A stretch of 64,000 nucleotides of DNA, taken from positions 8,011,937-8,075,936 of the forward strand of contig OZ029929.1 in the NCBI GenBank assembly GCA_964023275.1, given 5' to 3'. The stretch's first letter is position 1, and every line of letters starts with the position of its first letter. The notes under the pieces are model-generated. The model did not search any database. It saw nothing but the letters and a program-made list of their open reading frames with translations, and was not told the origin of the DNA. The position numbers and the translations under genes are program-made. Shown one piece after another: positions 46,312 through 56,190 of the stretch. The DNA comes from Norana najaformis. Lineage: Eukaryota; Annelida; Clitellata; Crassiclitellata; Hormogastridae.

Positions 46312-46510
46312 TTTCGACGCAGTCGATGACCTTGAAAGACTTAGTTTATTTCGGCTCTCTTTCTCTCCCTCTCTTTCTCCCTCTCTGTCTTCCTCTCTTT
46401 CTCCCTCTCTTTCTCCCTCTCTTTCTCCCTCTCTTTCTTCCTCTCTTTCTCCCTCTCTTTCTCCCTCTCTTTCTCCCTCTCTCTCTCCGGCCTTGGAACT
46501 TCACACTAGA
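46312..46510. repeat. half copy of the foldback element with (CTTTCTCCCTCT)n
   Basis: 'GACGCAGTCGATGACCTTGA', 'AAGACTTAGTTTATTTCGGC', then a 12-bp TCTTTCTCCCTC array and 'TCTCCGGCCTTGGAACTTC' correspond to one arm of the palindrome at 48.96-49.53 kb. Confidence 0.8.
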
Positions 46511-46754
46511 AACAGTTTATTATTTTCTTGGCCCAGTGACAAAAAACTTTTAATTCAAAAATTACTTCAAAATGACGGTGGGCGATTGGTTCTCGCGTAG
46601 TGCTTGAGCCGATGCGAAATATCCTTCATTCAGTGGATCCTTTAACGCATGTTAAATTGTATTCGCTAAATGTCAGTAGATTTTTTAGAAATTGAGCATC
46701 TCGTTTGCAAAATTATGGACGACTCTGAATATCAGAAAATTAGATTTCCACGGT

Positions 46755-47385
46755 GAAATGATTTCATTGCTAGCCTGCATGCATGCTTGCATTGCTACTG
46801 ATTTCATCGCTAGCCTGCGTGCTTGCTTGCTTGCAATGCTAGTCTACATGTTTGCTTTGCTAGCCTACATGCTTGCTTGCGTTGCCACTGATTTCATTGC
46901 TAGCCTGGGTGCTTACATTTCTTCTGATTTCATTCCTAGACTGCGTGCTTGCTTGCTTGCATTGCTACTGATTTCATTGCTAGCCTGTGCATGCTTGCTT
47001 GCATTGCTACTGATTCCATTGCTAGCCTGCGTGCTTGCTTGCTTGCATTGCTAGCCTACATGCTTGCATTGCTAGCCTACATGCTTGCATTGCTAGCCTA
47101 CATGCTTGCTTGCGTTGCCACTGATTTTATTGCTAGCCTGGGTGCTTACATTTCTTCTGATTTCATTCCTAGACTGCGTGTTTGCTTGCTTGCATTGCTA
47201 CTGATTTCATTGCTAGCCTGCGTGTTCCGTGCATTGCTACTGATTTCATTGCTAGCCTGTGCATGCTTGATTGCATTGCTACTGATATCACTGCTAGCCA
47301 GCATGCTTCCTTGCTTTTGATCTGCTACTGATTTCATTGCTAGCCTGTAGAAATCTCGCAATTACGATTTCATTGCTAGCCTGAA
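46755..47385. repeat. GCTAGCCTG minisatellite, block 3 (main array)
   Basis: About fifteen units of 20-45 bp ('GCTACTGATTTCATTGCTAG', 'CCTGCGTGCTTGCTTGC', 'CCTACATGCTTGC'). A higher-order ~240-bp duplication is visible, since 46880-46970 and 47110-47200 share 'TGGGTGCTTACATTTCTTCT'. Confidence 0.92.
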
Positions 47386-48047
47386 TTAGAATTACTGTAC
47401 TTCAATGAGACGGTGGCTGATCGTTTCGAACGTAGTATTTGAGCCAGTCACTCGTGTGTGTGTGTCTCTCTCTCTCTGAAATCAATTTTCCTGAAATTTC
47501 GATACATGAATAAATTCGCACAAAATGGCGTGCGATGAAAGAATCATTAATATGTGTACGTGAAGCTGGATTGATAAATGTTCTTCTACCGTCTAGCTAA
47601 TACATTAATTCTTCTAGTTAAATTGCATTCGCCAGATGGCAGTTGATTTTTAGCAGTCCAGCTTCTAATGTTTTATAGATATTTTCATCGCTCGCCGTTT
47701 TGTACGAAGGAATGAAATTTTCAGGATATTCCATTTTCACGGCCACACTAGAAACAGTTTATTGGTTTTCGCGTAGTTTTTGAGCCGATGTGAAATATCC
47801 TTCATTCAGTGGATCCTTTTACGCATGTTAAATTGTATTCGCTAAATGTCAGTAAATTTTTTTAGAAATTGAGCATCTCGTTTGTAAAATTATTGATGAC
47901 TCTGAATATCAAAAAATTTGATTTCCACGGAGAAACTCTTTGTCAGCCTTATTATGAGCTGTACATATGGTGAGGCAAACATTACTCATCCATTGAAAGG
48001 CGCTATATGAATGTGTAGTAACTTGCTTTATGTTGATGTCTATCTAG

Positions 48048-48157
48048 ATTGGTTTGCAGTCGGAGAAGTCAGATGATGATCTTCAGCTGGAGTTTCAACT
48101 GTTCCTAGTAGCCACTGTTCCTCATCCTCTTCCCACAGGACAGTCGCCAGAACCCAG
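48048..48157 (+). other. coding-like exon (IGLQSEKSDDDLQLEF)
   Basis: Acceptor TCTATCTAG, donor CCCAG|GTACGG, open throughout: IGLQSEKSDDDLQLEF then ...LPTGQSPEPR. Truncated or mutated versions of the same acceptor and exon start recur at 48579 (IGAL, then GTAAGG) and 48896-48956 (IGLDMETSDDLQRDLC...). Confidence 0.5.
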
Positions 48158-48962
48158 GTACGGTTTAGTGTAGATTTTATTCCTCCCCAACTCTTCTTCC
48201 GGATCTTCTTCATAGGCATCAATGCAGCTCTCTCTCTCAGAAAATTAGCACAAAATGGCGAGTGGTGAAAGAATCATGATAAATGATCTTAAGGATTCTA
48301 GTTAAATTGCATTCGCCAGATGGCGTATGGTTGTAGCAATCCAGCTTCTAGTTTTGTCTGAATTCTTTCACCGCTCGCCATTTTGTACGGAGGAATCGGA
48401 TTTTCAGGAAATTCCATATGCGCCACGACACTAGAAACAATTTTCTGGCCCCCAGTGGATCCTTTTACGCATGTTGAATTGTATTCGCTTAATGTCAGAG
48501 TAGATTTTGTTAGAAATTCAGCGTGTTATTTCCACGGCGAAATGTGTAATTGTTTGCGTTATGTTGATGTCTACCTAGATTGGTGCTCTTGTAAGGTATC
48601 GTTTAAAGTGCTTGCTCTCACCATCAGTCCAAGGGTCAGAAAGAGAGAGCGAGCCGAGCCTAGTCTAGTTAGTAGTCATTGGTTTGAAAGTGTCTATCTC
48701 TGTGTCTCTCTTTCTTGTGTATGTATGCGTCCTTCAACTGAAATAACAAGCGTGCTTGCTTGCTTGCATTTCTACTGATTTCATTCCTAGCCTGCATGAT
48801 ACTTGCATTGCTACCCTGCATGATACTTGGCATTGGTACTGACATTGCTAGCCTGCATTCTTTTAATTGTTTGCGTTATGTTGATGTCTACCTAGATTGG
48901 TTTGGATATGGAGACGAGTGACGATCTTCAGAGAGACCTGTGTGTCCAGGACCTAACAGGTT

Positions 48963-49526
48963 AAAGCAGCATAAACTAAGTAAGTTCCAAGGCCGGAGAG
49001 GCGCTCTCTCTCTCTGTCTAAGTCTTCAAAGCCATCGACTGCGACGCAGTCGATGACCTTGAAAGACTTAGTTTATTTCGGCTCTCCCTCTCTTTCTCTT
49101 TCTCCCTCTCTCTTTCTCTTTCTCCCTCTCTCTTTCTCTTTCTCCCTCTCTCTTTCTCTTTCTCCCTCTCTCTTTCTCTTTCTCCCTCTCTCTTTCTCTT
49201 TCTCCCTCTCTCTTTCTCTTTCTCCCTCTCTCTTTCTCCCTCTCTCTTTCTCTTTCCCTGGCCTTGGAAGTTCCAAGGAAAGGAGAAAGAGAGAAGAAAG
49301 AGAGGGAGAAAGAGAAAGAGAGAGGGAGAAAGAGAAAGAGAGAGGGAGAAAGAGAAAGAGAGAGGGAGAAAGAGAGAGGGAGAAAGAGAAAGAGAGGGAG
49401 AGCCGAAATAAACTAAGTCTTTCAAGGTCATCGACTGCGTCGCAGTCGATGGCTTTGAAGACTTAGACAGAGAGAGAGAGAGCCTCTCCGGCCTTGGAAC
49501 TTACTTAGTTTATGCTGTTTCCTTGA
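48963..49526. mobile_element. foldback element: near-perfect ~280-bp inverted repeat
   Basis: The left arm begins 'CAGCATAAACTAAGTAAGTT' 'CCAAGGCCGGAGAGG' and the right arm is its reverse complement, including 'GTCTAAGTCTTCAAAGCC', the nested 23-bp palindrome CATCGACTGCG-A/T-CGCAGTCGATG, 'CCTTGAAAGACTTAGTTTAT' and a (CTCTTTCTCTTTCTCC)n array that becomes (GGAGAAAGAGAAAGAG)n on the other side. The centre is 'GGCCTTGGAAGTTCCAAGG'. Long reading frames on both strands are artefacts of the purine/pyrimidine arrays. No protein. Confidence 0.9.
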
Positions 49527-49655
49527 TCCGTTCAGTTGACGGAATGGCCAGCCATTGCAGGACTTGCCCGATACCAAATTCTGCTGCTTGGCAGGGTCGT
49601 TACACGCAGTCAGCACGCCCGAACCAGAAACCCATCAAATTTCTTCAAGAAGAAA

Positions 49656-49661
49656 TTTATT
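49656..49661 (-). terminator. poly(A) signal of the minus-strand gene
   Basis: AATAAA on the minus strand about 55 bp after the stop codon of the inferred last exon (49715). Confidence 0.5.
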
Positions 49662-49714
49662 AGAAGAAATATTCAAAACTAGACAAATTCGTTAGTGTCC
49701 GGCTCAAGGGTGTT

Positions 49715-52700
49715 TTAAATCCCAATGACAGCGGTTTCGTCGAATACAGCAGCTCTACCTAAAAATGAAGAATACCAAAAACAGTTACGTAACATGTAGT
49801 AGGTACATTTTAAGCACTGATTAATTTTAGCATATAAGACATCTTCTCTGATCAGCAAGCAAAAATAAAAAATGAGCGAGTGAATGAATAAATTATTGAA
49901 AACCATTTTGCAATGACTATTTTCGGCTTATTAGTCAAAATATACAGACGATAGGTAATAATCAATTTATGTAGCACCCCTTTGCCTAAGATGCATCCAC
50001 ACAAGTGCATATAAACCATTAAATACACATGAACAAGCGCTTTGAATTAACACTAGGCCTCTAATAAATCACCCCTTTGCCTTAGACTTAAATTATGCGC
50101 ACCTACATTCCAAACTTAGATGCTTTAAACATGCTTGAAATTAACACTAGGCTTATCAATTTATAAAGCACCCCTTTGCCTTAGATTCTTCAACTAAGCA
50201 CACAGAAACATACTAGCCCATATATACTATCAATTTATATAGCACCCCTTTGCCGTTATACGCTTCAGTTAAGCACACAAGCGCATATATACCTCCAACT
50301 ACATTCATTTTATATAGCACTCCTTTGCCTAAGATGCTTCAATTAAGCACAAATAAGCAAGCGCACATAAACTCTAAATACACATAAGCAATCAATCGAT
50401 TTATATAGCACCCCTTTGCCTTAGACCTAAATTATGCACACCTATATTCCAAATGATGCTTCATTTAAGCATATACAGGCACATATATACTCATATAAAT
50501 TGATAAGCCCATTGCCTTAAAATCTTCAACTAAGCACACAGAAACACACAAGCGCATATATACTCGAAATCAGAGGCGTCGATCCATCGTAAACATTGGG
50601 GGGGGGGGGGGGGGGGGGCCGGGCCTATAGTGGGGTCTGGATGCGAAGCTCTATTGGATATCAGGCGCAAAGCCTCTGGTACGGAGGTCAAGATCGAAGT
50701 AGGCCTAATGCAGACAGACACACAGCCCAAAGCTCGGAAGACAATGAGAAATGTCCCTAATATTATTTACAGTGGAATGTCAACTTAGGCATACACAGCA
50801 GTCATATGGCAGTAATGCTAAAGCAGCGCAATATGAGCACATAATTATTTATTCAACAATGAACTTGCCGAAAATGTTCTTCCTGATTGTGCTTCTTCTA
50901 GCAAACTTAGCGCTATTGTAGGTTTCAGATTACCTGTCATCTACTTCACTTTTTATCACTCTAATCTAATCTCAGAACTTCTACAGCGCCACTGTAATAA
51001 TGCTCAAATCATCAGTCGATGGTCGCTGCTAAACAAAATCATTGTCCAAGCCAAATTCTATGGTAAGTCCGGGTTGAGAAGCCTAAGAGGAGCCCAGAAG
51101 ACACAGAGGCAGCCTATGGAGAAAATGAGTTCTGGAAGAGGTGAGTTTTTAGTCGAGATCTGAAGGCCGAAACAGACTGCCGAACGAACATTTGCCGGAA
51201 GAGAGTTACAGAGTCTAGGGCCAGCGACAGAAAAGGCACGCCTTCCAAGAGCTGTTCTTGTCCACGGAATAGTCAGATTTAGATAGCTAGAAGACCTGGT
51301 CAGGTAGAGATAAGTCTTGGGAGTCAGTACAGAGCGAAGATAGTGAGGCTGGCTGAAATGTATGGTCTTATACAATTAGTCCAGTCTTGAACAAAATGCG
51401 CGATGCTATGGGCAACCAATGCAACGTATTTAAGATTTGTGATATATGATCATGTTTGGAGTTTTAGTGATAGCTCTTGCCAATGTATATTGGACTCTTT
51501 GAAGCTTCAACAAATTAGCTTTAGAAATGCCAGTAAGAAGCGAGTTGCAGTAGTCAAGACGGCTGGAGATTAGGGTATTAGCCAAACAAACCAGGGCAGA
51601 GAAGGGAATGTGGAGCCTAATCCTAATGATATCACGAATGTGGTAGTGGTCAGGTCTCCATATAGAATTAATATGTTTTTTGAATGACAGGTTGGAGTCA
51701 CATACAACACCCAAATTGCCTAGATGGACAGAAGTCAGAGAATTAAATTTATTCAGTTGCTGTGAGGTTCCAAAAAGGAAAAACTCAATGGGTTTAAGAG
51801 CAATCCATTTTCTGCCATCCATGACTGAACTTGGCTTAAGACTGTACTGTCAGAACAGAGTTGAGTCACTTGCTTTAAATGCATGCAGATTGTGTAAATG
51901 AAAACAAATTCATATTTCACATTTAATATTGTTGTAATACAGCATTTGTATAGCGCCTCGCATAACCTCTCAAAAGCGCTGTAAATTTATTAATCACTCA
52001 TTTATAACCGGATGTCTACACGATGAAGCACTATATAATCCACTTACTTGATTCTTTTCTTGTACCTATACAGATGGCATGGATAGTTGAGTCAACTAGG
52101 AAAATTTTCTACACTTGGAGTTGAACCCTGGGAAACTAAGTAACTGGCTTTCAATTTCATCTCATTGCATCTACACCAAACAGTGATGAAAAGCTGATGA
52201 GCCTACCTTCCCAAGTGCAATTTCACCATCAATACTGTCATCTAGTCCTTTCCGTTTTATACCAAATTTATCTATTTTCGTATCACCAAATCCAAACACA
52301 ATGTGCCTAAAATTTTACTTGTTCAAAATTAACGAAATCTTATATTCAGATAGTTAAGAGAGGAAGCTTTCTTCGGCAAGCGATGCAGAGACTGTGTGGG
52401 GATTATAATTATAAAGGGCGACTATACGAATATGGATATATATGTATCCACCCCATATTTACAAAACCATATGTACATAAGGTACACGTATATGATTTTG
52501 TATCTGAAGAGACTAATTTAGCGGGTCGGCTTACACCCCTTAGTACTGCCTGACTGGTCAAAGATGACATCCAGATGGCGATGGCCTTGATGTGAGGGCA
52601 AGTTATATGACCTGCATTCCATTAATTTTTCGGGGTTCTGTCAAATCTTGCTATAGCTCTGTGCCCTCTGGCGACCTGTGCGGCTTAAAGTATGCATGTG

Positions 52701-55700
52701 TGACTGCCTGTGACTCCGTTCGCTTGGTCGACATGCGTTTAATTATAAGTGCATATGTACGGTTGTAGTACATATTCATGCGTCTGTCTTTCTTTCTATC
52801 TGTCCGTTTGTCTACCTAAGCAAAAGTAGGCATAGACAGCAATACCTAGAGAGGTACAATTAGAAATTACGGATGGCATTGTTTACTGACGTCTTAAAGT
52901 GAAGACTGACAACTAAAATTGTCAGTCCAGAGCTGCCTTGTAGGCCTACCTATTTTACAGCTAAAATATGGCCGGGCCCCCAGGCTCAAAATATTGCCGG
53001 GCCCCAGGGGCACCCATATGATCGACGCCCTTGCTGGAAATACACATACCCTATAAACAAGTTTGAAATTAACACTAGGATTACAGTTTAATCAATTTAT
53101 GTAGCACCCCTTTGCCTCGACTCCAGTTAAGCACGCACAAATACACATACCCTTTACACAAGCTTGAAATTAACACTAAGCCTCCATACACACTCAATTT
53201 TGTATAGCATCCCTTTGCCTTAGACGCTTCAATTAAGCACAAGCGCATATATAATTATTTATATAGGGGAAATATTGTAAAATTACAAGTTCACTTACTA
53301 CTGCTGTCTGTCTGGTGGGTCATGGGCCTCATTCCAATGCGAGGAGGAGCTACTGCGACTCTTGCGTGGTGTCCATCTTCTCTCATCTGTTCGAAGGAAT
53401 CAAGAAAATACTTTTAGAAGGTAGAATTAACCGAGAATGGAAAATAAAAAAGCTGTGAGGCAAGTAAAAACGGAAAGACATTGAAAATTGAATAAGTGAA
53501 TAAAAAACCATTCTGCAACGACTATTTTGGATGCAGTTCAACCAGCCATTATTCTTCAGTTATTGTGTAGAACTGTAGAAACTGTTTGATGCAATTGATC
53601 AAGTTTTTATTTAACTGAATTATTGACCGAATCAACTAGGCATGGCTACGCTGGTACTTTTATAATAGACGCTAGGTCTAGTAGATCTAGATGTGGCGCT
53701 TTCCTGATGTCCCGCTTCTGAGTTGATAACCTGATGATGCGCTAAATAATTAACCGCTCAATGTCAACGGTATTTACATGACATTCAAGCGTTTGAAACC
53801 GTGTGTAAAAGTAAGGCATAGACTCTTCAATTAAGCACACACAAGTGCATATATACTCAATTTATGTGGCAAACCTTTGCCTTAGACTCTTCAATTAATA
53901 TTTTCAATAATTTTACCATATATCTCAGGCGTATAAACAATTTCACTGTATATACACACCATATATGCGCATGGCATACAAGTAGGAAGAGGAGGGTCAC
54001 TTCTGGCCCACCCTAAAACAAGGGTCACTTTTGGCCCATCCCCAAAACAATTGTCACTTTTGGCCCACCTCCAAAACAAGGGTCACTTTTGGCCCACCTC
54101 CAAAACAAGGGTCACTTTTAGCTCAAGTCCAAACAAGGGTTACTTCTGGCCCACCTATAAGTTAGGGTCACTTTTAGCTCACTTGAAAAAAGGGTCACTT
54201 CTGGCTCACTTCCCAAACGCTTGTACATTTATAAATTAATAAATATAATTTAATAAATATAATAAAATATTTAATGAAGGATCGAGTCTCATTGCTTAAA
54301 AAACACTAAGTTTCAATACGATTCATGTATAATTTAATAAAAACAATAAATGTGCTATACAAGTTGTGCTACAGAAGTATTTAGATAAAATTTGGAAGAA
54401 GAATTGAATTCCTTTAGAGTGTTGTTGCTTTGAAGCGATTGCGTTTTCATTTGCTCGGTCTCTGTCTATACTCGCATTAAGCACATACGCAAGCGCATAT
54501 ACACTCTAAATACATGATAATGATATTAATTAATGCGTGAATAAACAATTTGCTTTCGTGGCCTTGCAAAAACAGAGATTGGAAAATTAAATTAAAAAGC
54601 TTTAAACGGGCTTGAAATTAACACTAGGCCTAAATCAATTTATATAGCACCCCTTTGATATGTGTATACATATATATCGACACTTACGAAGACGAAGGCC
54701 TTGGAATATTAAGCGCTTTTTCACTTCTCAGGCTTTCTGTCGCTTCAGTCACGGCCTCGCTTCTCCAGTCGACCAAAGCTCCTTCGAATCGCCCGAATTC
54801 TTCTTCAGCTCGCTGCAGACCGTCCGAGCGAAGACTCTATCAGTTCGCCCAGTGAGTACTAAGCCGCAGACATCTACCTTCTCCTTCGTTCAAGCTTCGG
54901 ACTGACATTACCCACATCAAGTTCAAGACCCACCTACTGTATGCAAATCGCCTGAAAACACAGAGGTGTGTCTTGTGGCTTGTTGGCCCATTCGAAGGTT
55001 ACGGTTCACTGACCACACACAAGTTCAAGGGATGAAGACAGCAAACGTTCTGCCTCAACTATCATACAACACCACTTGAGTTCTTATTTTCCCACCTGAT
55101 CATCTATACGGGGTATAGAGATATATATACATATATATATATGGTATATATATACCGGGTATATATAGGTCACGTGCAACACATCATTTATTCAGCGCCG
55201 AAATATAATGACAGCGCATCAACCGATGGCGCTGAGCAATTTCGCGTTCAAGCCAATCGAATACCATGCCATGCAATGTATTTGAGAGCAGTTCAAACAA
55301 ACCTTAACAATTGTGACAAATGACTCCTCTCATTTTGACTATAACATTCTCATTCACTTTCCATCAGTACTGATATTGATTTTGGTTTAGCTAAAATGAT
55401 CTGTTTTATTCATTAAACCGTTGCTACTAGAAGCCAATACATAATCGTTCGATTATATTACCTTACTTTAACTCACCCATTCAAACGATAAAACAATTTT
55501 AACAACTCTATTAGGCAATGAAATTATATAAAATTGTATCTTAGTCTTCAGCTATTTAAAAAGCCATCCACTGACCGTCTATAAACTTTAAGACAAGATG
55601 GTTCTCATAAATGCATGACAGTTAGTGCTGTTGTTGGACATTGCAAAAGATCTCTAATGTCAAGACATCGATCTGAAACTGACCCTTGCACCTTGTCTCT

Positions 55701-55773
55701 TACCGAGACGAGCTGATTCATCCCGGCCAAGAAGGACGTTTCACTTATGCAGCTTATGCGTAGCTTTAAGAAG
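49715..55773 (-). CDS. unidentified minus-strand gene, 3' end (four exons)
   Basis: Four minus-strand exons join in phase: 55773-55704 (FLKLRISCISETSFLAGMNQ, donor GTAAGA), 54836-54688 (SLRSDGLQRAEEEFGRFEGA... to ...NIPRPSSS, donor GTAAGT), 53381-53299 (EDGHHARVAVAPPRIGMRP..., donor GTAAGT) and 49758-49715 (RAAVFDETAVIGI, stop TAA), followed by AATAAA. The second exon is the most protein-like, acidic and helical ('VTEATESLRSEKA'). Start of the third exon is uncertain: a better-looking CAG acceptor at 53386 would break the frame, and in another frame the exon reads RWTPRKSRSSSSSHWNEAHD and ends at a stop overlapping the donor. The first exons are not visible; upstream DNA is repeats. I recognise no family. 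The large last intron carries a satellite and a transposon. Confidence 0.5.
49965..50570. repeat. satellite-like array 'TATAGCACCCCTTTGCC', left part
   Basis: Units of roughly 75-100 bp with 'ATCAATTTATATAGCACCCC', 'TTTGCCTTAGATGCTTCAAT', 'TAAGCACACAAGCGCATATA' repeat about six times. The array resumes after 53036, with isolated units at 53.82-53.90 and 54.60-54.66 kb. Confidence 0.85.
50598..50618. repeat. homopolymer of 21 G
   Basis: Twenty-one consecutive G, 27 bp inside the left end of the TIR element. Prone to sequencing error and able to form a G-quadruplex. Confidence 0.97.
50955..51830 (-). mobile_element. CR1/L2-like LINE-B, 5'-truncated, RT C-terminus and 3' end
   Basis: The minus strand encodes two open pieces (51822-51430 and 51375-51058) with the characteristic C-terminal motifs of CR1/L2/Jockey-type reverse transcriptases: 'LGVVCDSNLSFKKHI', 'LISSRLDYCNSLLTGI', 'LLKLQRVQYTLARAI' and, in another frame, 'RRAFSVAGPRLCNSLP'. 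Frame breaks between them show it is dead. The 3' UTR ends with 'GCGACCATCGACTGATGATT', 'GGCGCTGTAGAAGTTCTGAG' and ATTAGATTAG, which defines the tail seen elsewhere in the window. Confidence 0.88.
53085..53260. repeat. satellite-like array, right part
   Basis: 'TTATGTAGCACCCCTTTGCC' and 'TAGCATCCCTTTGCCTTAGA' units continue the array interrupted at 50571. Confidence 0.8.
53992..54215. repeat. ~30-bp tandem repeat, about eight units
   Basis: Unit 'GGGTCACTTTTGGCCCACCT' plus 'CCAAAACAA', with several degenerate copies at the right end ('TAGCTCA' for 'TGGCCCA'). Confidence 0.92.
55100..55165. repeat. TATA-rich palindromic microsatellite
   Basis: 'ATATATATACATATATATAT' with 'GGTATATATATACC'; expected to extrude as a cruciform, no other meaning seen. 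Confidence 0.8.
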
Positions 55774-55779
55774 CTAAGA

Positions 55780-56190
55780 AGCCATATATTATGGTAGACC
55801 CAATAATAACAATAATGATAATATTAGGCCTAATATTAATAGGCGTAATATTAATAAAAGGCTTCATAATTGTAATAGGCCTAATAGTGTTCATAGTCGT
55901 CGTAGTAGTAGTAGTAGTTGTTGTATCGGCATATAGCAGTAGTAGTAATTGCTTTGTGTACGTAAGCATCATCATATTTGAGTACACGTGTATTTCCATT
56001 CAAGGACCTCTCGGAAGTGTTATAATTTATATATCTAACGAATCTTAATTGATGCGAATTAATATGTATTGAGAATCAGTTTCCTTCGACGTTGATTCCT
56101 ATTATCTCCCACTGAAGCTGCATTTTCCAATGCATCGCCCTTCCGTCCAAAGGTCTTTCTCCCCACTGGTCCAAACTAAATATTTCCCAT
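55780..56190. other. AT-rich spacer with AATATTAGGCC and GTAGTA repeats
   Basis: Short repeats only ('TAATATTAATAGG', 'GTAGTAGTAGTAGTAG'). It lies just 5' of the first visible exon of the minus-strand gene; no further exon was found. Confidence 0.6.

Larger units (their letters stand above)
42789..48157 (+). pseudogene. unrecognised gene, exon-like pieces in a scrambled locus
   Basis: Four exon-like pieces with splice sites lie in one orientation: the end of a first exon at 42789-42818 (EESEYQKIRL, donor GTAAGA), 43107-43225 (LNYSRTISKKISRGG... to ...KANFRLYHKDG), a coiled-coil exon at 44209-44338 and 48048-48157 (IGLQSEKSDDDLQLEF...). The first join is phase-compatible and reads 'YQKIRL|LNYSRTISKK'. 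The coiled-coil exon, rich in Glu/Gln ('LTSIEEELEDA'), has in-frame TAG (44269-44271) and TGA, and parts of the gene are copied again downstream. The first exon lacks an ATG at the position where its copies have one. I do not recognise the protein. It may be a live gene with mis-chosen exons, but the stops and copies favour a broken, re-duplicated gene. Confidence 0.45.
50571..53036. mobile_element. ~2.47 kb terminal-inverted-repeat element, nested LINE inside
   Basis: The left end CAGAGGCGTCGATCCAT and the right end, reverse-complemented, CAGCAAGGGCGTCGATCAT match; both are flanked by GAAAT and the element splits a satellite unit. GC-rich sub-terminal blocks agree ('GCCGGGCC' on the left; two 'GCCGGGCCCC' on the right). 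No transposase is visible. Part of the interior is a minus-strand LINE-B fragment; the remainder (51.95-52.97 kb) has no reading frame worth reporting. Confidence 0.7.

Noticed and set aside
46949-47320. 123-aa Ala/Leu/Cys-rich reading frame
   Set aside because: Translation of the GCTAGCCTG minisatellite; unit changes do not respect codons.
49018-49466. Two 137-aa reading frames on opposite strands with Ser/Leu or Glu/Arg/Lys runs
   Set aside because: They are translations of the CTCTTTCTCC array in the foldback arms; the mirror symmetry explains both.
49965-53260. CRISPR-like regular repeats
   Set aside because: The genome is eukaryotic, and the array has variable 75-100 bp units without unique spacers of fixed length.
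53299-53386. Alternative frame of the third minus-strand exon (RWTPRKSRSSSSSHWNEAHD) as the gene's end
   Set aside because: It ends at a stop overlapping the GTAAGT donor and cannot be joined in phase to the exon before it except through another weak acceptor; the chosen frame links three exons. It remains possible.
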